A DNA stretch of 64,000 nucleotides, from NCBI RefSeq assembly GCF_003688595.1, contig NZ_RCWT01000009.1, positions 744,001 to 808,000 on the forward strand. Direction: 5' to 3'. Positions 51,980 to 60,118 of this stretch are shown here, in pieces. A program made the translations under genes and the position numbers. Under the pieces are notes generated by a model. The model was not told where the DNA came from. It ran no database searches and was given only the letters and a program-made list of their open reading frames with translations. Position 1 is the stretch's first letter; each line of letters starts with the position of its first letter. This stretch comes from Sphingomonas sp. PP-F2F-G114-C0414. GTDB taxonomy: Bacteria > Pseudomonadota > Alphaproteobacteria > Sphingomonadales > Sphingomonadaceae.

Positions 51980-53536
51980 ATGTTCGAAAGCCTGAGCGAT
52001 CGACTTGGCGGCGTCTTCGACCGCCTTCGCGGCCGGGGTGCGCTGACCGAAGCGGACGTGCGCGCGGCGATGCGCGAGGTGCGCGTCGCGCTGCTCGAAG
52101 CCGACGTCGCGCTGCCCGTCGCGCGCGAGTTCGTCGAGAAGGCGACCGAGAAAGCGATCGGTCAGAACGTCCTGCGTTCGGTCACGCCGGGGCAGCAGGT
52201 CGTCAAGATCGTCAGCGATGCGCTGGTTGAGATGCTCGGTTCGGATGCCGTAGAGCTCGAGCTGGGCGTTACGCCGCCGGCCGTCATCATGATGGTCGGC
52301 CTCCAGGGCTCGGGCAAGACGACCACCACCGCCAAGATCGCCAAGCGGCTGGCGGCGGGGCAGGCCAATTTCGGACAGGCCGGTCGCGAGCGCAAGAAGG
52401 TGCTGATGGCGTCGCTCGACGTCAATCGCCCGAACGCGCAGGAGCAGCTGGCGACGCTCGGCACGCAGATCGACGTCGCGACGCTGCCGATCGTCCAGGG
52501 CCAGCAGCCGGTCGATATCGCCCGTCGCGCGATGCAGGCGGCCAAGCTCCAGGGCTATGACGTCCTGATGCTCGACACCGCGGGTCGACTCCATGTCGAC
52601 CAGGCGTTGATGGACGAGATGAAGGCGGTCGCCGACGTCGCGAACCCGGCCGAGATCCTGCTGGTCGTCGACTCGCTGACCGGCCAGGACGCGGTCAACG
52701 TCGCGCAGAACTTCAGCGACCAGGTGCCGCTGACGGGTATCGTGCTGACCCGCATGGACGGCGATGCCCGCGGCGGCGCGGCGCTGTCGATGCGCGCGGT
52801 CACCGGCAAGCCGATCAAGTTCGCAGGGACCGGCGAGAAGCTCGATGCGCTCGAGGCGTTCCATCCGGAGCGTGTCGCGGGGCGTATTCTCGGCATGGGC
52901 GATGTCGTCAGCCTGGTCGAACGCGCTGCGGAGTCTATCCAGGCCGAAGACGCCGAGCGCATGGCCGCCAAGATGGCCAAGGGTCAGTTCGACATGAACG
53001 ACCTGCGGGCTCAGCTGGCGCAGATGCAGCGGATGGGCGGGCTCGGCGCACTGGCGGGGATGATCCCCGGCATGAAGAAGGCGCAGGGCGCGGTCGCGTC
53101 GGTCGGGGGCGAAAAGGTGCTGGTGCACATGGACGCGATGATCGGATCGATGACGATCAAGGAGCGCAACAAGCCCGAGCTGATCAACGCCAAGCGCAAG
53201 ATCCGCATCGCCAAGGGCTCCGGGACGACCGTCCAGGAGGTCAACAAGCTGCTCAAGATGCACCTCGAAATGTCGACCGCCATGAAGAAGATCAAGAAGA
53301 TGGGCGGCATGAAGGGCATGATGGCGATGCTCGGCAAGGGCGGCATGGGCGGTGGTCTTGGCGGCATCGGCAATGCGATCGGCGGGCCGCAGATGGGCGA
53401 CATGCTCAACAAGGCCGGCGCCGGTGGCCTGCCGGGCGGTGGCGGCGGTATGGGCGGCGGCGGTCTGCCGGGGCTTGGTGGCCCCAAGATGCCGCAGATG
53501 CCGGCCGGTTTCGACGATTTTCTGAAGAAGAAATAA
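51980..53536 (+). CDS. ffh: Signal recognition particle protein Ffh
   Basis: The ATG at 51980 begins MFESLSDRLGGVFDRLRGRG, the usual Ffh N-terminus. G motifs: GLQGSGKTTTTAKIA, DTAGRLHVD, TRMDGDARGG; the C-terminal M domain has the Met-rich helices (QMQRMGGLGALAGMIPGMKK) and a long Gly/Met tail (GMGGGLGGIG...). About 518 residues. It binds signal sequences and the SRP RNA and docks on FtsY. The preceding in-frame extension is not coding. Confidence 0.95.
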   Translation: MFESLSDRLGGVFDRLRGRGALTEADVRAAMREVRVALLEADVALPVAREFVEKATEKAIGQNVLRSVTPGQQVVKIVSDALVEMLGSDAVELELGVTPPAVIMMVGLQGSGKTTTTAKIAKRLAAGQANFGQAGRERKKVLMASLDVNRPNAQEQLATLGTQIDVATLPIVQGQQPVDIARRAMQAAKLQGYDVLMLDTAGRLHVDQALMDEMKAVADVANPAEILLVVDSLTGQDAVNVAQNFSDQVPLTGIVLTRMDGDARGGAALSMRAVTGKPIKFAGTGEKLDALEAFHPERVAGRILGMGDVVSLVERAAESIQAEDAERMAAKMAKGQFDMNDLRAQLAQMQRMGGLGALAGMIPGMKKAQGAVASVGGEKVLVHMDAMIGSMTIKERNKPELINAKRKIRIAKGSGTTVQEVNKLLKMHLEMSTAMKKIKKMGGMKGMMAMLGKGGMGGGLGGIGNAIGGPQMGDMLNKAGAGGLPGGGGGMGGGGLPGLGGPKMPQMPAGFDDFLKKK

Positions 53537-53603
53537 CCTCCTTATCCAACCACGACACCTCGGCTTTGCTCGGGGATCTATCTAGAAAACGAAGGAAAAT
53601 ATC

Positions 53604-54032
53604 ATGGCAATCAACATTCGCCTCGCGCGCGGTGGCTCCAAGAAGCGTCCCTATTACAAGATCGTCGTTGCCGATGCGCGTTCGCCGCGTGATGGCCGCT
53701 TCATCGAGAAGATCGGCAACTACAACCCGCTCCTCGCCAAGGACAACGAGCAGCGCGTGCAGCTCGACGCCGACCGCGCGAAGCATTGGCTGAGCGTCGG
53801 CGCGCAGCCGACCGACCGCGTCGCGCGCTTCCTCGACCAGGCTGGCGTGCTCGAGCGTTCGGCGCGCAACAACCCGAACAAGGGCAAGCCCGGCGAGAAG
53901 GCCACCGAGCGCGCCGAAGAGCGTGCGACCAAGGCGGCTGAAGCTGCCGAGGCTGAAGCCGCTGCGAAGGCTGCACCTGCTGCCGAGGCAGAGGCTCCTG
54001 CCGCTGCCGAGACCGAAGAAGCCGCTTCGTAA
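53604..54032 (+). CDS. rpsP: 30S ribosomal protein S16
   Basis: The conserved core occupies the first 80 residues ([60 protein letters not shown]). The remaining 60 are an Ala/Glu/Lys-rich extension. S16 is usually 80-90 residues; long Ala/Glu tails are seen in some alphaproteobacteria. GAAGGA precedes the ATG. It heads the rpsP-rimM-trmD-rplS block. Confidence 0.95.
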   Translation: MAINIRLARGGSKKRPYYKIVVADARSPRDGRFIEKIGNYNPLLAKDNEQRVQLDADRAKHWLSVGAQPTDRVARFLDQAGVLERSARNNPNKGKPGEKATERAEERATKAAEAAEAEAAAKAAPAAEAEAPAAAETEEAAS

Positions 54033-54078
54033 GACGGCGGACGGATCGGTTCTGATTGGACCGATCCGTCTTTCTTCC

Positions 54079-54163
54079 CGTCATCCCAGCGAAAGCTGGG
54101 ATCCAGAGCCACGGACGAAAGCGTTCCGTTGCTCTGGATCCTGGGTCGAGCCCAGGATGACGG
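54079..54163. repeat. Palindromic repeat (CGTCATCCTG family)
   Basis: Fourth-type copy between rpsP and rimM: outer CGTCATCCCAG / CAGGATGACGG and inner GGATCCAGAGC / GCTCTGGATCC arms. It interrupts the ribosomal operon and could lower transcription into rimM. Confidence 0.8.
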
Positions 54164-54265
54164 TGAGGGAGCGGGGCCTGAGTGTCCCCTCCACCTACGC
54201 GTGCGTAACCGCACCCGAACCGGACTTCATGCGTTCTCTCAATCGGTAACCCCGAACAGGAGCGC

Positions 54266-54409
54266 ATGATGGCCCCCGAAACCGACCCCCGCACAGCCCC
54301 CGCACCCGAGGATATCGAAGATGCCACCAACCAAGGCGTCTCCGCCGACGACCCCGCCGAAGGTTCCGACGAGACCCCCGGTCGCGATGAAGGCTCCGCG
54401 CAAGGCTGA
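54266..54409 (+). CDS. Possible small acidic protein overlapping rimM start
   Basis: A 47-residue frame with a good AGGAG ribosome-binding site (54258-54262) and tandem ATGATG start. The product is acidic (MMAPETDPRTAPAPEDIEDA, ending DETPGRDEGSAQG). It overlaps the rimM frame. It may be a real small protein or a leader whose translation is coupled to rimM. No family known. Confidence 0.4.
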   Translation: MMAPETDPRTAPAPEDIEDATNQGVSADDPAEGSDETPGRDEGSAQG

Positions 54410-54887
54410 CGTGACGCTCGCCGTCGTCATCGGTGCGCACGGCATCGGTGGCGAGGTGCGGCTGAAGGTCTTCGCCGAGAATTTCGGCAGCTATAAGAGC
54501 TTCAACAATGGCGGGCTGTCGCTGAAGTCCGCGCGCAACGGCAACAACGGTATGATCGCGCGCTTTGCCGAAGTCGCTGATCGCAACGCCGCCGAGGCGA
54601 TGCGCGGGACCGAACTGACCGTGCCGCGGTCTTCGTTGCCGCCGCTGGAAGACGGTGAGTATTATCACACGGATGTGATCGGTCTCGATGTCGTCTCGAC
54701 CGATGGGGAGGCGATCGGGCGCGTCGTTGCGATCGATAATTTTGGTGCGGGCGACGTGATCGAGATCGAACGGCCGGCCGTGGATGACAAGCCCGGCAAG
54801 CGGTTCATGATACCGATGCGACCCGAGGCCGTTCCTGAATGGGATGCCGACCGGCTTATCGTCGAGGCTTCGTTCGCGGCTGAGTAA
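54321..54887 (+). CDS. rimM: Ribosome maturation factor RimM
   Basis: RimM N-terminal barrel begins at ADVTLAVVIGAHGIGGEVRL; the PRC-barrel follows (DGEYYHTDVIGLDVVSTDGE, VVAIDNFGAGDVIEIERP, and the end RFMIPMRPEAVPEWDADRLI). It helps 30S assembly around S19. Two starts are possible: ATG 54321, with GAGG nine bases upstream but a Pro/Thr-rich leader, or ATG 54387, which gives the family-standard N-terminus but has no clear ribosome-binding site. Confidence 0.92.
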   Translation: MPPTKASPPTTPPKVPTRPPVAMKAPRKADVTLAVVIGAHGIGGEVRLKVFAENFGSYKSFNNGGLSLKSARNGNNGMIARFAEVADRNAAEAMRGTELTVPRSSLPPLEDGEYYHTDVIGLDVVSTDGEAIGRVVAIDNFGAGDVIEIERPAVDDKPGKRFMIPMRPEAVPEWDADRLIVEASFAAE

Positions 54888-54914
54888 GCCTTGTTCTCCC
54901 AAGTTGAGTAGCGA

Positions 54915-55820
54915 TTACCGCCGAAGTGGTCGCTGTTCGGCGAGCATGTTGCGGATTGTCGTCGCGGCGACGCCGGCTTCGCCCATTGCGTGGCTGATCT
55001 GGTCGAGCCCCTTCACCACGTCACCGGCTGCGAACAGGCCGGGGATCGAAGTGCGCTGGTGCGAGTCGACCTCCGGGCATCCGTCCTCGGATGCGCGTGC
55101 GCCTGCGGCGACGGCCAGTTCCGAACGGATGACCGATCCGAGCGCTGGATAGATGCTGTCGAACGACAATCGGCCCTCCACCGTTTCCAGCGAAAGCTTG
55201 TTTTCCTCGATCGCGTAGTTGCCGCAGGGGCCTCCGACGCGGACGATCCCGGCATCGTCTAGCGCCGCTTCGCATGCCGGATCTAGATCGTGGCCGCCCT
55301 CTGGGGCGATCAGCGTTACGTCTTTCGTGTAACCGCGCAGAAACAGCGCCTCGCGCATGCCGTGGTCGCCGGTGCCGATGATGCCTACGCGCTTGTCGGT
55401 AACTTCGTAGCCGTCGCAGATCGGGCAGTAGCGGAGCAACCCGGCCTCCAGCGCCTCGTCGTGGATAGCGTCGGGCATGTCGGGGCGGTTGTTCACGACT
55501 CCGGTGGCGAGCAGTACGCTCCGGGCGCGCGCGCGGCGGTCGCCGAGCCGTACGGTGAAGCCGTCGTCCTCCACCTCGATTGCATCGACCCGCACGCCCT
55601 CGCGCACCGCACCGTAATTCTCGGCCTGCGCTAGCATCCGCCCGAGCAGGTCTGTGCCGCGGATGCCTTCGGGATAGCCGGCATGATTATGCGTGCACGG
55701 GATCAACGCGGCGCGGCTGCTGCCGCAATCGAACAGGCGGATCGAGAGGTGGAAGCGCGCGAGATAGATCGCTGCGGTGAGACCCGCCGGGCCGGCGCCG
55801 ATGATGATGCAATCGTCCAT
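54915..55820 (-). CDS. Thioredoxin reductase-like FAD/NAD(P) oxidoreductase
   Basis: From ATG 55820 the 301-residue protein has the FAD motif [20 protein letters not shown], the redox-active YCPICDGYE Cys pair, the NAD(P) motif [19 protein letters not shown] and the closing [20 protein letters not shown]. The second Gly of the NADPH motif differs from GxGxxA of classical thioredoxin reductase, so the partner may not be thioredoxin. The long in-frame extension upstream lies antisense to trmD and is not coding. Confidence 0.9.
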   Translation of the reverse strand: MDDCIIIGAGPAGLTAAIYLARFHLSIRLFDCGSSRAALIPCTHNHAGYPEGIRGTDLLGRMLAQAENYGAVREGVRVDAIEVEDDGFTVRLGDRRARARSVLLATGVVNNRPDMPDAIHDEALEAGLLRYCPICDGYEVTDKRVGIIGTGDHGMREALFLRGYTKDVTLIAPEGGHDLDPACEAALDDAGIVRVGGPCGNYAIEENKLSLETVEGRLSFDSIYPALGSVIRSELAVAAGARASEDGCPEVDSHQRTSIPGLFAAGDVVKGLDQISHAMGEAGVAATTIRNMLAEQRPLRR

Positions 55821-55928
55821 TGGCCGCGAGCGTTTCGCCAGCGTAATTGTTCCACTGCGCCGATCCGTATAGGTGCTGGGCGCATTCGGCGCCACGTGCT
55901 GGCGCAAACGCATAGAGAACTGGACGCT

Positions 55929-56660
55929 GTGACTTTCGCTGCCACGATATTGACGCTGTATCCGGAGATGTTTCCCGGGCCGCTGGGGACATCGCTCGCG
56001 GGGCGGGCGCTGGGGGAGGGGCGGTGGTCCTGCTCGCCGGTGCAGATCCGGGACTTTGCGACCGACAAGCACAAGTCGGTGGATGATACGCCGGCGGGGG
56101 GCGGGGCTGGGATGGTGCTGCGCGCCGACGTGGTGGCCTCGGCGATCGACAGCGTTGCGGATGGGCGACCGGTGCTGGCCATGACTCCTCGGGGGAAGCC
56201 GCTGACCCAAGAGCGGGTTCGCGAACTCGCGCAGGGTCCCGGCGTCACTATTCTTTGCGGCCGGTTCGAGGGGTTCGACGAACGCCTGTTCGAGGCGCGG
56301 GATATCGAGGAGGTCTCGATCGGCGACTACATCCTGTCGGGGGGCGAGATGGGGGCGCTGGTGCTGCTCGATGCTTGCATTCGGCTGCTGCCCGGCGTAA
56401 TGGGCGCGGCTTCTAGTGGGGATGACGAGAGCTTCGAAACGGGGCTGCTCGAATATCCGCATTATACCCGACCTCAATCATGGGAAGGGCGTACGATCCC
56501 TCAGGTGCTGCGATCGGGGGATCATGCGAAGATCGCTGCATGGCGCAAACGCCGCGCGGAGATCGATACACGGTCACGGCGACCGGACCTTTGGGAGCGC
56601 CATGAGGGCGTTCGGGTCCAGTCGCCCTCTGGCGCGCAGCGACACGAGGACGAGACATGA
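55929..56660 (+). CDS. trmD: tRNA (guanine37-N1)-methyltransferase TrmD
   Basis: Starts with GTG at 55929 ([20 protein letters not shown]). The 243-residue SPOUT enzyme has [26 protein letters not shown] and [20 protein letters not shown], the trefoil-knot segments that bind S-adenosylmethionine, and the Asp needed for catalysis in [10 protein letters not shown] region. It makes m1G37 and prevents frameshifting. Overlaps rplS by ATGA. Confidence 0.95.
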   Translation: MTFAATILTLYPEMFPGPLGTSLAGRALGEGRWSCSPVQIRDFATDKHKSVDDTPAGGGAGMVLRADVVASAIDSVADGRPVLAMTPRGKPLTQERVRELAQGPGVTILCGRFEGFDERLFEARDIEEVSIGDYILSGGEMGALVLLDACIRLLPGVMGAASSGDDESFETGLLEYPHYTRPQSWEGRTIPQVLRSGDHAKIAAWRKRRAEIDTRSRRPDLWERHEGVRVQSPSGAQRHEDET

Positions 56661-57049
56661 ACCTGTTGCAGACGATCGAAGCCGAGAACATCGCGAAGTT
56701 CCTGGCCAACAAGACGATCCCCGATTTCCGCCCCGGCGACACACTGAAGGTCGGCGTGAAGGTCGTCGAAGGCGAGCGCACGCGTATTCAGAACTACGAG
56801 GGCGTGTGCATCGCGCGCTCGAACAAGGGCATGGGCTCGAACTTCACCGTGCGGAAGATGAGCTTCGGCGAGGGCGTCGAGCGCGTCTTCCCGCTCTACT
56901 CGCCGAACGTCGATTCGATCGAAGTCGTCCGCAAGGGCGCCGTGCGTCGCGCCAAGCTGTATTACCTGCGTGGCCGCACCGGCAAGGCAGCGCGTATCGC
57001 CGAGCGCCGCGACATGCGCCCTGCAAAGGGCACCGCAGCCGCCGAGTAA
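56657..57049 (+). CDS. rplS: 50S ribosomal protein L19
   Basis: The 130-residue protein begins [20 protein letters not shown] and contains [60 protein letters not shown] and the tail [12 protein letters not shown], all standard for L19. ATG overlaps the trmD stop. A strong terminator follows 24 bases after its stop, ending the rpsP operon. Confidence 0.96.
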   Translation: MNLLQTIEAENIAKFLANKTIPDFRPGDTLKVGVKVVEGERTRIQNYEGVCIARSNKGMGSNFTVRKMSFGEGVERVFPLYSPNVDSIEVVRKGAVRRAKLYYLRGRTGKAARIAERRDMRPAKGTAAAE

Positions 57050-57072
57050 TCGGAGACTGCTGGAGTTGGAGA

Positions 57073-57106
57073 AGGGCGCGGGGGCGATGGTCCCGGCGCC
57101 CTTTTT
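57073..57106 (+). terminator. Intrinsic terminator after rplS
   Basis: AGGGCGC (57073-57079) pairs with GCGCCCT (57095-57101), extended by GGG/CCC inside, and is followed by TTTTT. Standard rho-independent terminator for the rpsP-rimM-trmD-rplS operon. Confidence 0.85.
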
Positions 57107-57449
57107 CGTTGTGCGCGGGGTGGGGGCTGGTTGGGGCTGCAAGCTGTTGGAAGTGTTGCCGATTGTTGGCGTTTCGCGTTTATGCTGCAGCACGGAAGTA
57201 TAGGAAGTGTAGACGCTGTGAAGCATTTTCGCCGCGGTGGTGGCGTCGGGGTGTGGGGGCGGTGTCGTGGTGAAGGGGGCGGGCGCGGGCATCTGGTGAC
57301 GGTGCGCTTCTCCGGGCGTGTAGGACAGCCGATTAGCTCGCCGGCCGGCGGTGGCGGTGGTGGCTGCACACCTCCTCTGTCCTTCGGGACATAGGGACGG
57401 TTATTCGGTCGGACAGGGACGCGCTGTCCTGCGCAGGCCGACTTGCGCT

Positions 57450-57512
57450 TCCTTGTTCTCCCGCGAAGGCGGGAGCCCAGTCTGGGTCCCCGCCTTCGCG
57501 GGGAAACACGTC
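57450..57512. repeat. Palindromic repeat (GTTCCCCCGCG family, inverted copy)
   Basis: Reads CTTGTTCTCCCGCGAAGG at its left end and CTTCGCGGGG at its right, the reverse complement of the copy at 47003-47061 with a few changes. Confidence 0.8.
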
Positions 57513-57585
57513 TTGCTGGGCGACTTGGGATGGCTGCTCGTTTGAGGCGTGAGGGGCTTTGTGACGCTGAGCACGCTCGCGTGGA

Positions 57586-57623
57586 CATGCCCCACCCCGA
57601 CCCTCCCCTGAAGGGGAGGGAGT
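57586..57623. repeat. Half copy of the CCCTCCCC repeat
   Basis: CCCCACCCCGACCCTCCCC followed by GGGGAGGG forms one small hairpin, matching one half of the larger repeat at 30485-30590. Confidence 0.6.
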
Positions 57624-57743
57624 TTTCGTCGTGCCACCATGCAATTTCGGCGCGTCACGCAACGCACTCCCCGCGCGGGCGGGGAACGCTATCCTCGGGA
57701 CTTATGATCACATTGCGCCACGGAGCGCAGCTCAAGAAATGGA

Positions 57744-57833
57744 TTCACGCGAAGGCGCTAAGGCGCGAAGAGAAGACCGGGCAAGTGCGCTAAATAAGCT
57801 GCTTCTCTTCGCGCCTTAGCGCCTTCGCGTGAA
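57744..57833. repeat. Perfect 32-base inverted repeat
   Basis: The 32 bases at 57744-57775 (starting TTCACGCGAAGGCGCTAAGG) are exactly complementary to 57802-57833 (ending CCTTCGCGTGAA) with a 26-base spacer. Each arm is built of GCGAAGGCGC/TAAGGCGCGAAG-like units. Confidence 0.9.
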
Positions 57834-57845
57834 CATGCCCTTCTC

Positions 57846-57928
57846 CGTCATCCTGACGAAAGTCAGGACCCAGGATCGCGAACGCCGCGCTGCTTGGCTC
57901 TGGGTCCTGACTTTCGTCAGGATGACGG
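57846..57928. repeat. Palindromic repeat (CGTCATCCTG family)
   Basis: Outer arms CGTCATCCTGACGAAAGTCA and its complement at the right end, with inner CAGGACCCAG/CTGGGTCCTG arms. Same family as 34217-34300. Confidence 0.85.
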
Positions 57929-58043
57929 CGTGGGTGGGCAGGCGTTCCGCTCGCAGTCGCGAACGCTGTCGTCTGAAGGGTGCCCATGGGCGCCCGTGCC
58001 TCCGGTGGCCAGCGTGCACCCGCCAGCCCGCCTCAAGCGCTCG

Positions 58044-58583
58044 TCAGGCGTCGCGCCACGTGCCGGGTTCCAGACCCGCCACGGTCCAGTCGCCGATGCT
58101 CCACCGGACCAGCCGCAGCGTGGGGTGGTCGATCGCGGCGGTCATGCGGCGGACTTGGCGGTTGCGGCCTTCGCGAATCGTTATCTTGAGCCAGCAATCG
58201 GGGATGCTCGCGCGGACCCGGATCGGCGGCACGCGCGGCCAGAGGTCGGGCGCGGCGATCCGCTCGACGTCGGCGCGGGCAGGACCGTCCTTCAGCACGA
58301 CGCCGCCCCGCAACCGATCGAGCGCGTCCTCGCCCGCATCGCCCTCGACCTGCACGAGATAGGTCTTGGCCAGCTTGAACTTCGGGTCCGCGATCCGCGC
58401 CTGGAGGCGGCCGTCGTCGGTCAGCAGCAACAGCCCTTCGCTATCGCGATCGAGCCGCCCCGCCGGATAGACGCCCGGCACATCGACGAACTGCGACAGC
58501 GTCGCGCGCGGGGTCGGACTGTTCACGTCGGTGAACTGGCTGAGCACGTCGTACGGTTTGTTGAACAGGATTATCCGGGGCAT
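58044..58583 (-). CDS. rluE: Pseudouridine synthase, RsuA/RluE family
   Basis: The 179-residue enzyme starts [20 protein letters not shown], has the catalytic motif [20 protein letters not shown] with the nucleophilic Asp, then [11 protein letters not shown] and [20 protein letters not shown]. It lacks an S4 domain and is short, which fits RluE (23S rRNA U2457) rather than RsuA or RluB. The exact target is from family resemblance. Confidence 0.87.
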   Translation of the reverse strand: MPRIILFNKPYDVLSQFTDVNSPTPRATLSQFVDVPGVYPAGRLDRDSEGLLLLTDDGRLQARIADPKFKLAKTYLVQVEGDAGEDALDRLRGGVVLKDGPARADVERIAAPDLWPRVPPIRVRASIPDCWLKITIREGRNRQVRRMTAAIDHPTLRLVRWSIGDWTVAGLEPGTWRDA

Positions 58584-58626
58584 GGCGTGGGCTTATCGGG
58601 ATTGGCGAGCGGATTCGACCGTAATT

Positions 58627-58736
58627 CCTCCCCTCCAAGGGGAGGTGGCAGCGCAGAGCGCTGACGGAGGGGTGGCCCGCTCACGATAGGGCGTCACCCC
58701 TCCGTCGCTTCGCGCCACCTCCCCTTACAGGGGAGG
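58627..58736. repeat. Palindromic repeat (CCTCCCCTCCAAGGGGAGG family)
   Basis: Outer CCTCCCC.../...GGGGAGG arms and inner GACGGAGGGGTG / CACCCCTCCGTC arms form a long hairpin upstream of the pseudouridine synthase gene. The rest of the 326-base gap to 58909 shows no gene. Confidence 0.8.
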
Positions 58737-58909
58737 ATAGGGGGGCGGTTTTCCGGATTGGTTTCGACCGCAATCATCGTTCTGAAAGACTGCATTGGTG
58801 GAGCCGAGGGGGATCGGTTAAAATCCCCGTAAGAACTGGAAAAAGGATATTTATTTCGTCGTCGGGACCGTTGTATTAGCCCCTTGTACGAGCGCAGGCG
58901 AGGTGCCTT

Positions 58910-59551
58910 TCAACAACCAAGTGGCGCAACAGAGCGGTCGGTGGGAAGCGCTGCAAGCCTTTGAGCCAAGCCAATGGAACTTGACTCCAATTCCTCTCTT
59001 GTAAGACTTGGTGCCCATAGCTGATATAATGCTACGATATTGTACCAGTAAGGCTGCGCAGTATCGTTCCCACGAAGTATCGAAATAATGTGATAGTTTG
59101 ATTTTACGGTCGCGCAGTACGACCTGCCGATTATGCGGAAACCTGTTTTTTCGTCAGCAACGCGAGAAATAAAGTAGGATGCGATTAGTTCTAGCTCATT
59201 GATCGATGAAAGATCAGTCTTTGCTATTAATAATGTTTCATTCATCTTACGGCGCAGATTTGTTGACACCGAAAATGCACTGAAATCATCGACCTCTCCA
59301 TTAAAAGTAGGCAACTTCAATTCGACAATTTTATCATATTCGATATTCGCCAACCTGATGTATTCGGATAAATATCTCGTTGCAGCCTCGATAGCCTTTT
59401 CCTTGGCCAGTCGTTCATTTCGGACATTCGCGTCACGAGAAAACGCTACCAGCTGCGAACGGGCCAAAATGAGACCGATGACGAGAATTATTGTGGCAGT
59501 AAAAGACAAAACTTCAAGATACGGTCTGACGGATGTTATAAATTCAAGCAT
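58910..59551 (-). CDS. Hypothetical membrane-anchored protein, low GC
   Basis: The 213-residue protein has one N-terminal membrane segment (VLSFTATIILVIGLILARSQ) then a soluble helical part with many Asn, Ile and Lys. No family recognised with confidence; the layout resembles small membrane proteins of unknown function. Base composition is far more AT-rich than the core genes around it, so it was probably gained by transfer between the pseudouridine synthase gene and rpoD. Confidence 0.7.
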   Translation of the reverse strand: MLEFITSVRPYLEVLSFTATIILVIGLILARSQLVAFSRDANVRNERLAKEKAIEAATRYLSEYIRLANIEYDKIVELKLPTFNGEVDDFSAFSVSTNLRRKMNETLLIAKTDLSSINELELIASYFISRVADEKTGFRIIGRSYCATVKSNYHIISILRGNDTAQPYWYNIVALYQLWAPSLTREELESSSIGLAQRLAALPTDRSVAPLGC

Positions 59552-59736
59552 ATCTTATTCCCCCTGCCATCTTGATAAGCGCCAGTTAGCCTACAGAAAA
59601 GACTGGATAAACAGAATTTATCTTGCTGCGCGGCCTTATTTGAACGCATCCCGGCTATGGCCTAATTTCGGTAGAGATTTGCGAGAGGGCAATCTCCATC
59701 CCTGCATGACGTGTCACAGTCGCCATAGGATCGAGC

Positions 59737-59949
59737 TTGAAGAACCGAGCCATAGCCATCCTGCTCGCCATGCTCATTTGGTTTGGCACAGCTATCATCA
59801 GGCGTGAACAATACCATTACGCTTCCCTGCTTGGCTTCTGCGATCGCAAGGCCAAGCCGATACGGCTGGAGCAACAGTGTTGCCTCGACACGATAGAGAT
59901 TAGGACCAGCCTGCTATATCATTTGGCCTACGGACTGTGGCTAATCTGA
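59737..59949 (+). CDS. Possible small membrane protein, 70 residues
   Basis: Starts with TTG, six bases after AGGA. The product has a signal-anchor (RAIAILLAMLIWFGTAII) followed by REQYHYASLLGFCDRKAKPI and EQQCCLDTIEIRTS, with three Cys that look conserved in type. The composition is protein-like, but the start codon is weak and no family is known. The stretch around it (59552-60057) shows nothing else. Confidence 0.42.
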   Translation: MKNRAIAILLAMLIWFGTAIIRREQYHYASLLGFCDRKAKPIRLEQQCCLDTIEIRTSLLYHLAYGLWLI

Positions 59950-60057
59950 CCTGTCCACAATCGCCAAACGAGGTTCAGGCGAATGCTGGCGGGGCGCTGT
60001 TGCTCTTTCGGCGTGAAGCTCAGTGCGGATGCCAGCCCACGTTGGACGCCGCTACAA

Positions 60058-60090
60058 ATTAGAAAAGGCCGCGGTGTTTCCACCGCGGCC
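60058..60090 (-). terminator. Intrinsic terminator of rpoD
   Basis: On the minus strand GGCCGCGGTG, loop GAAA, CACCGCGGCC form a perfect ten-base stem, followed by TTTTCTAATTT. It ends the dnaG-rpoD transcript 28 bases after the rpoD stop. Confidence 0.92.
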
Positions 60091-60118
60091 CGTCCTTTCG
60101 ATCAGCAATTGCCAACCC

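Larger units (their letters stand above)
57107..58043. other. Long gene-free region packed with repeats
   Basis: No credible gene in about 940 bases. It holds four different repeat types (entries at 57450, 57586, 57744 and 57846). The first 300 bases are G-rich and show nothing further. The two genes on either side converge on it. Confidence 0.6.
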
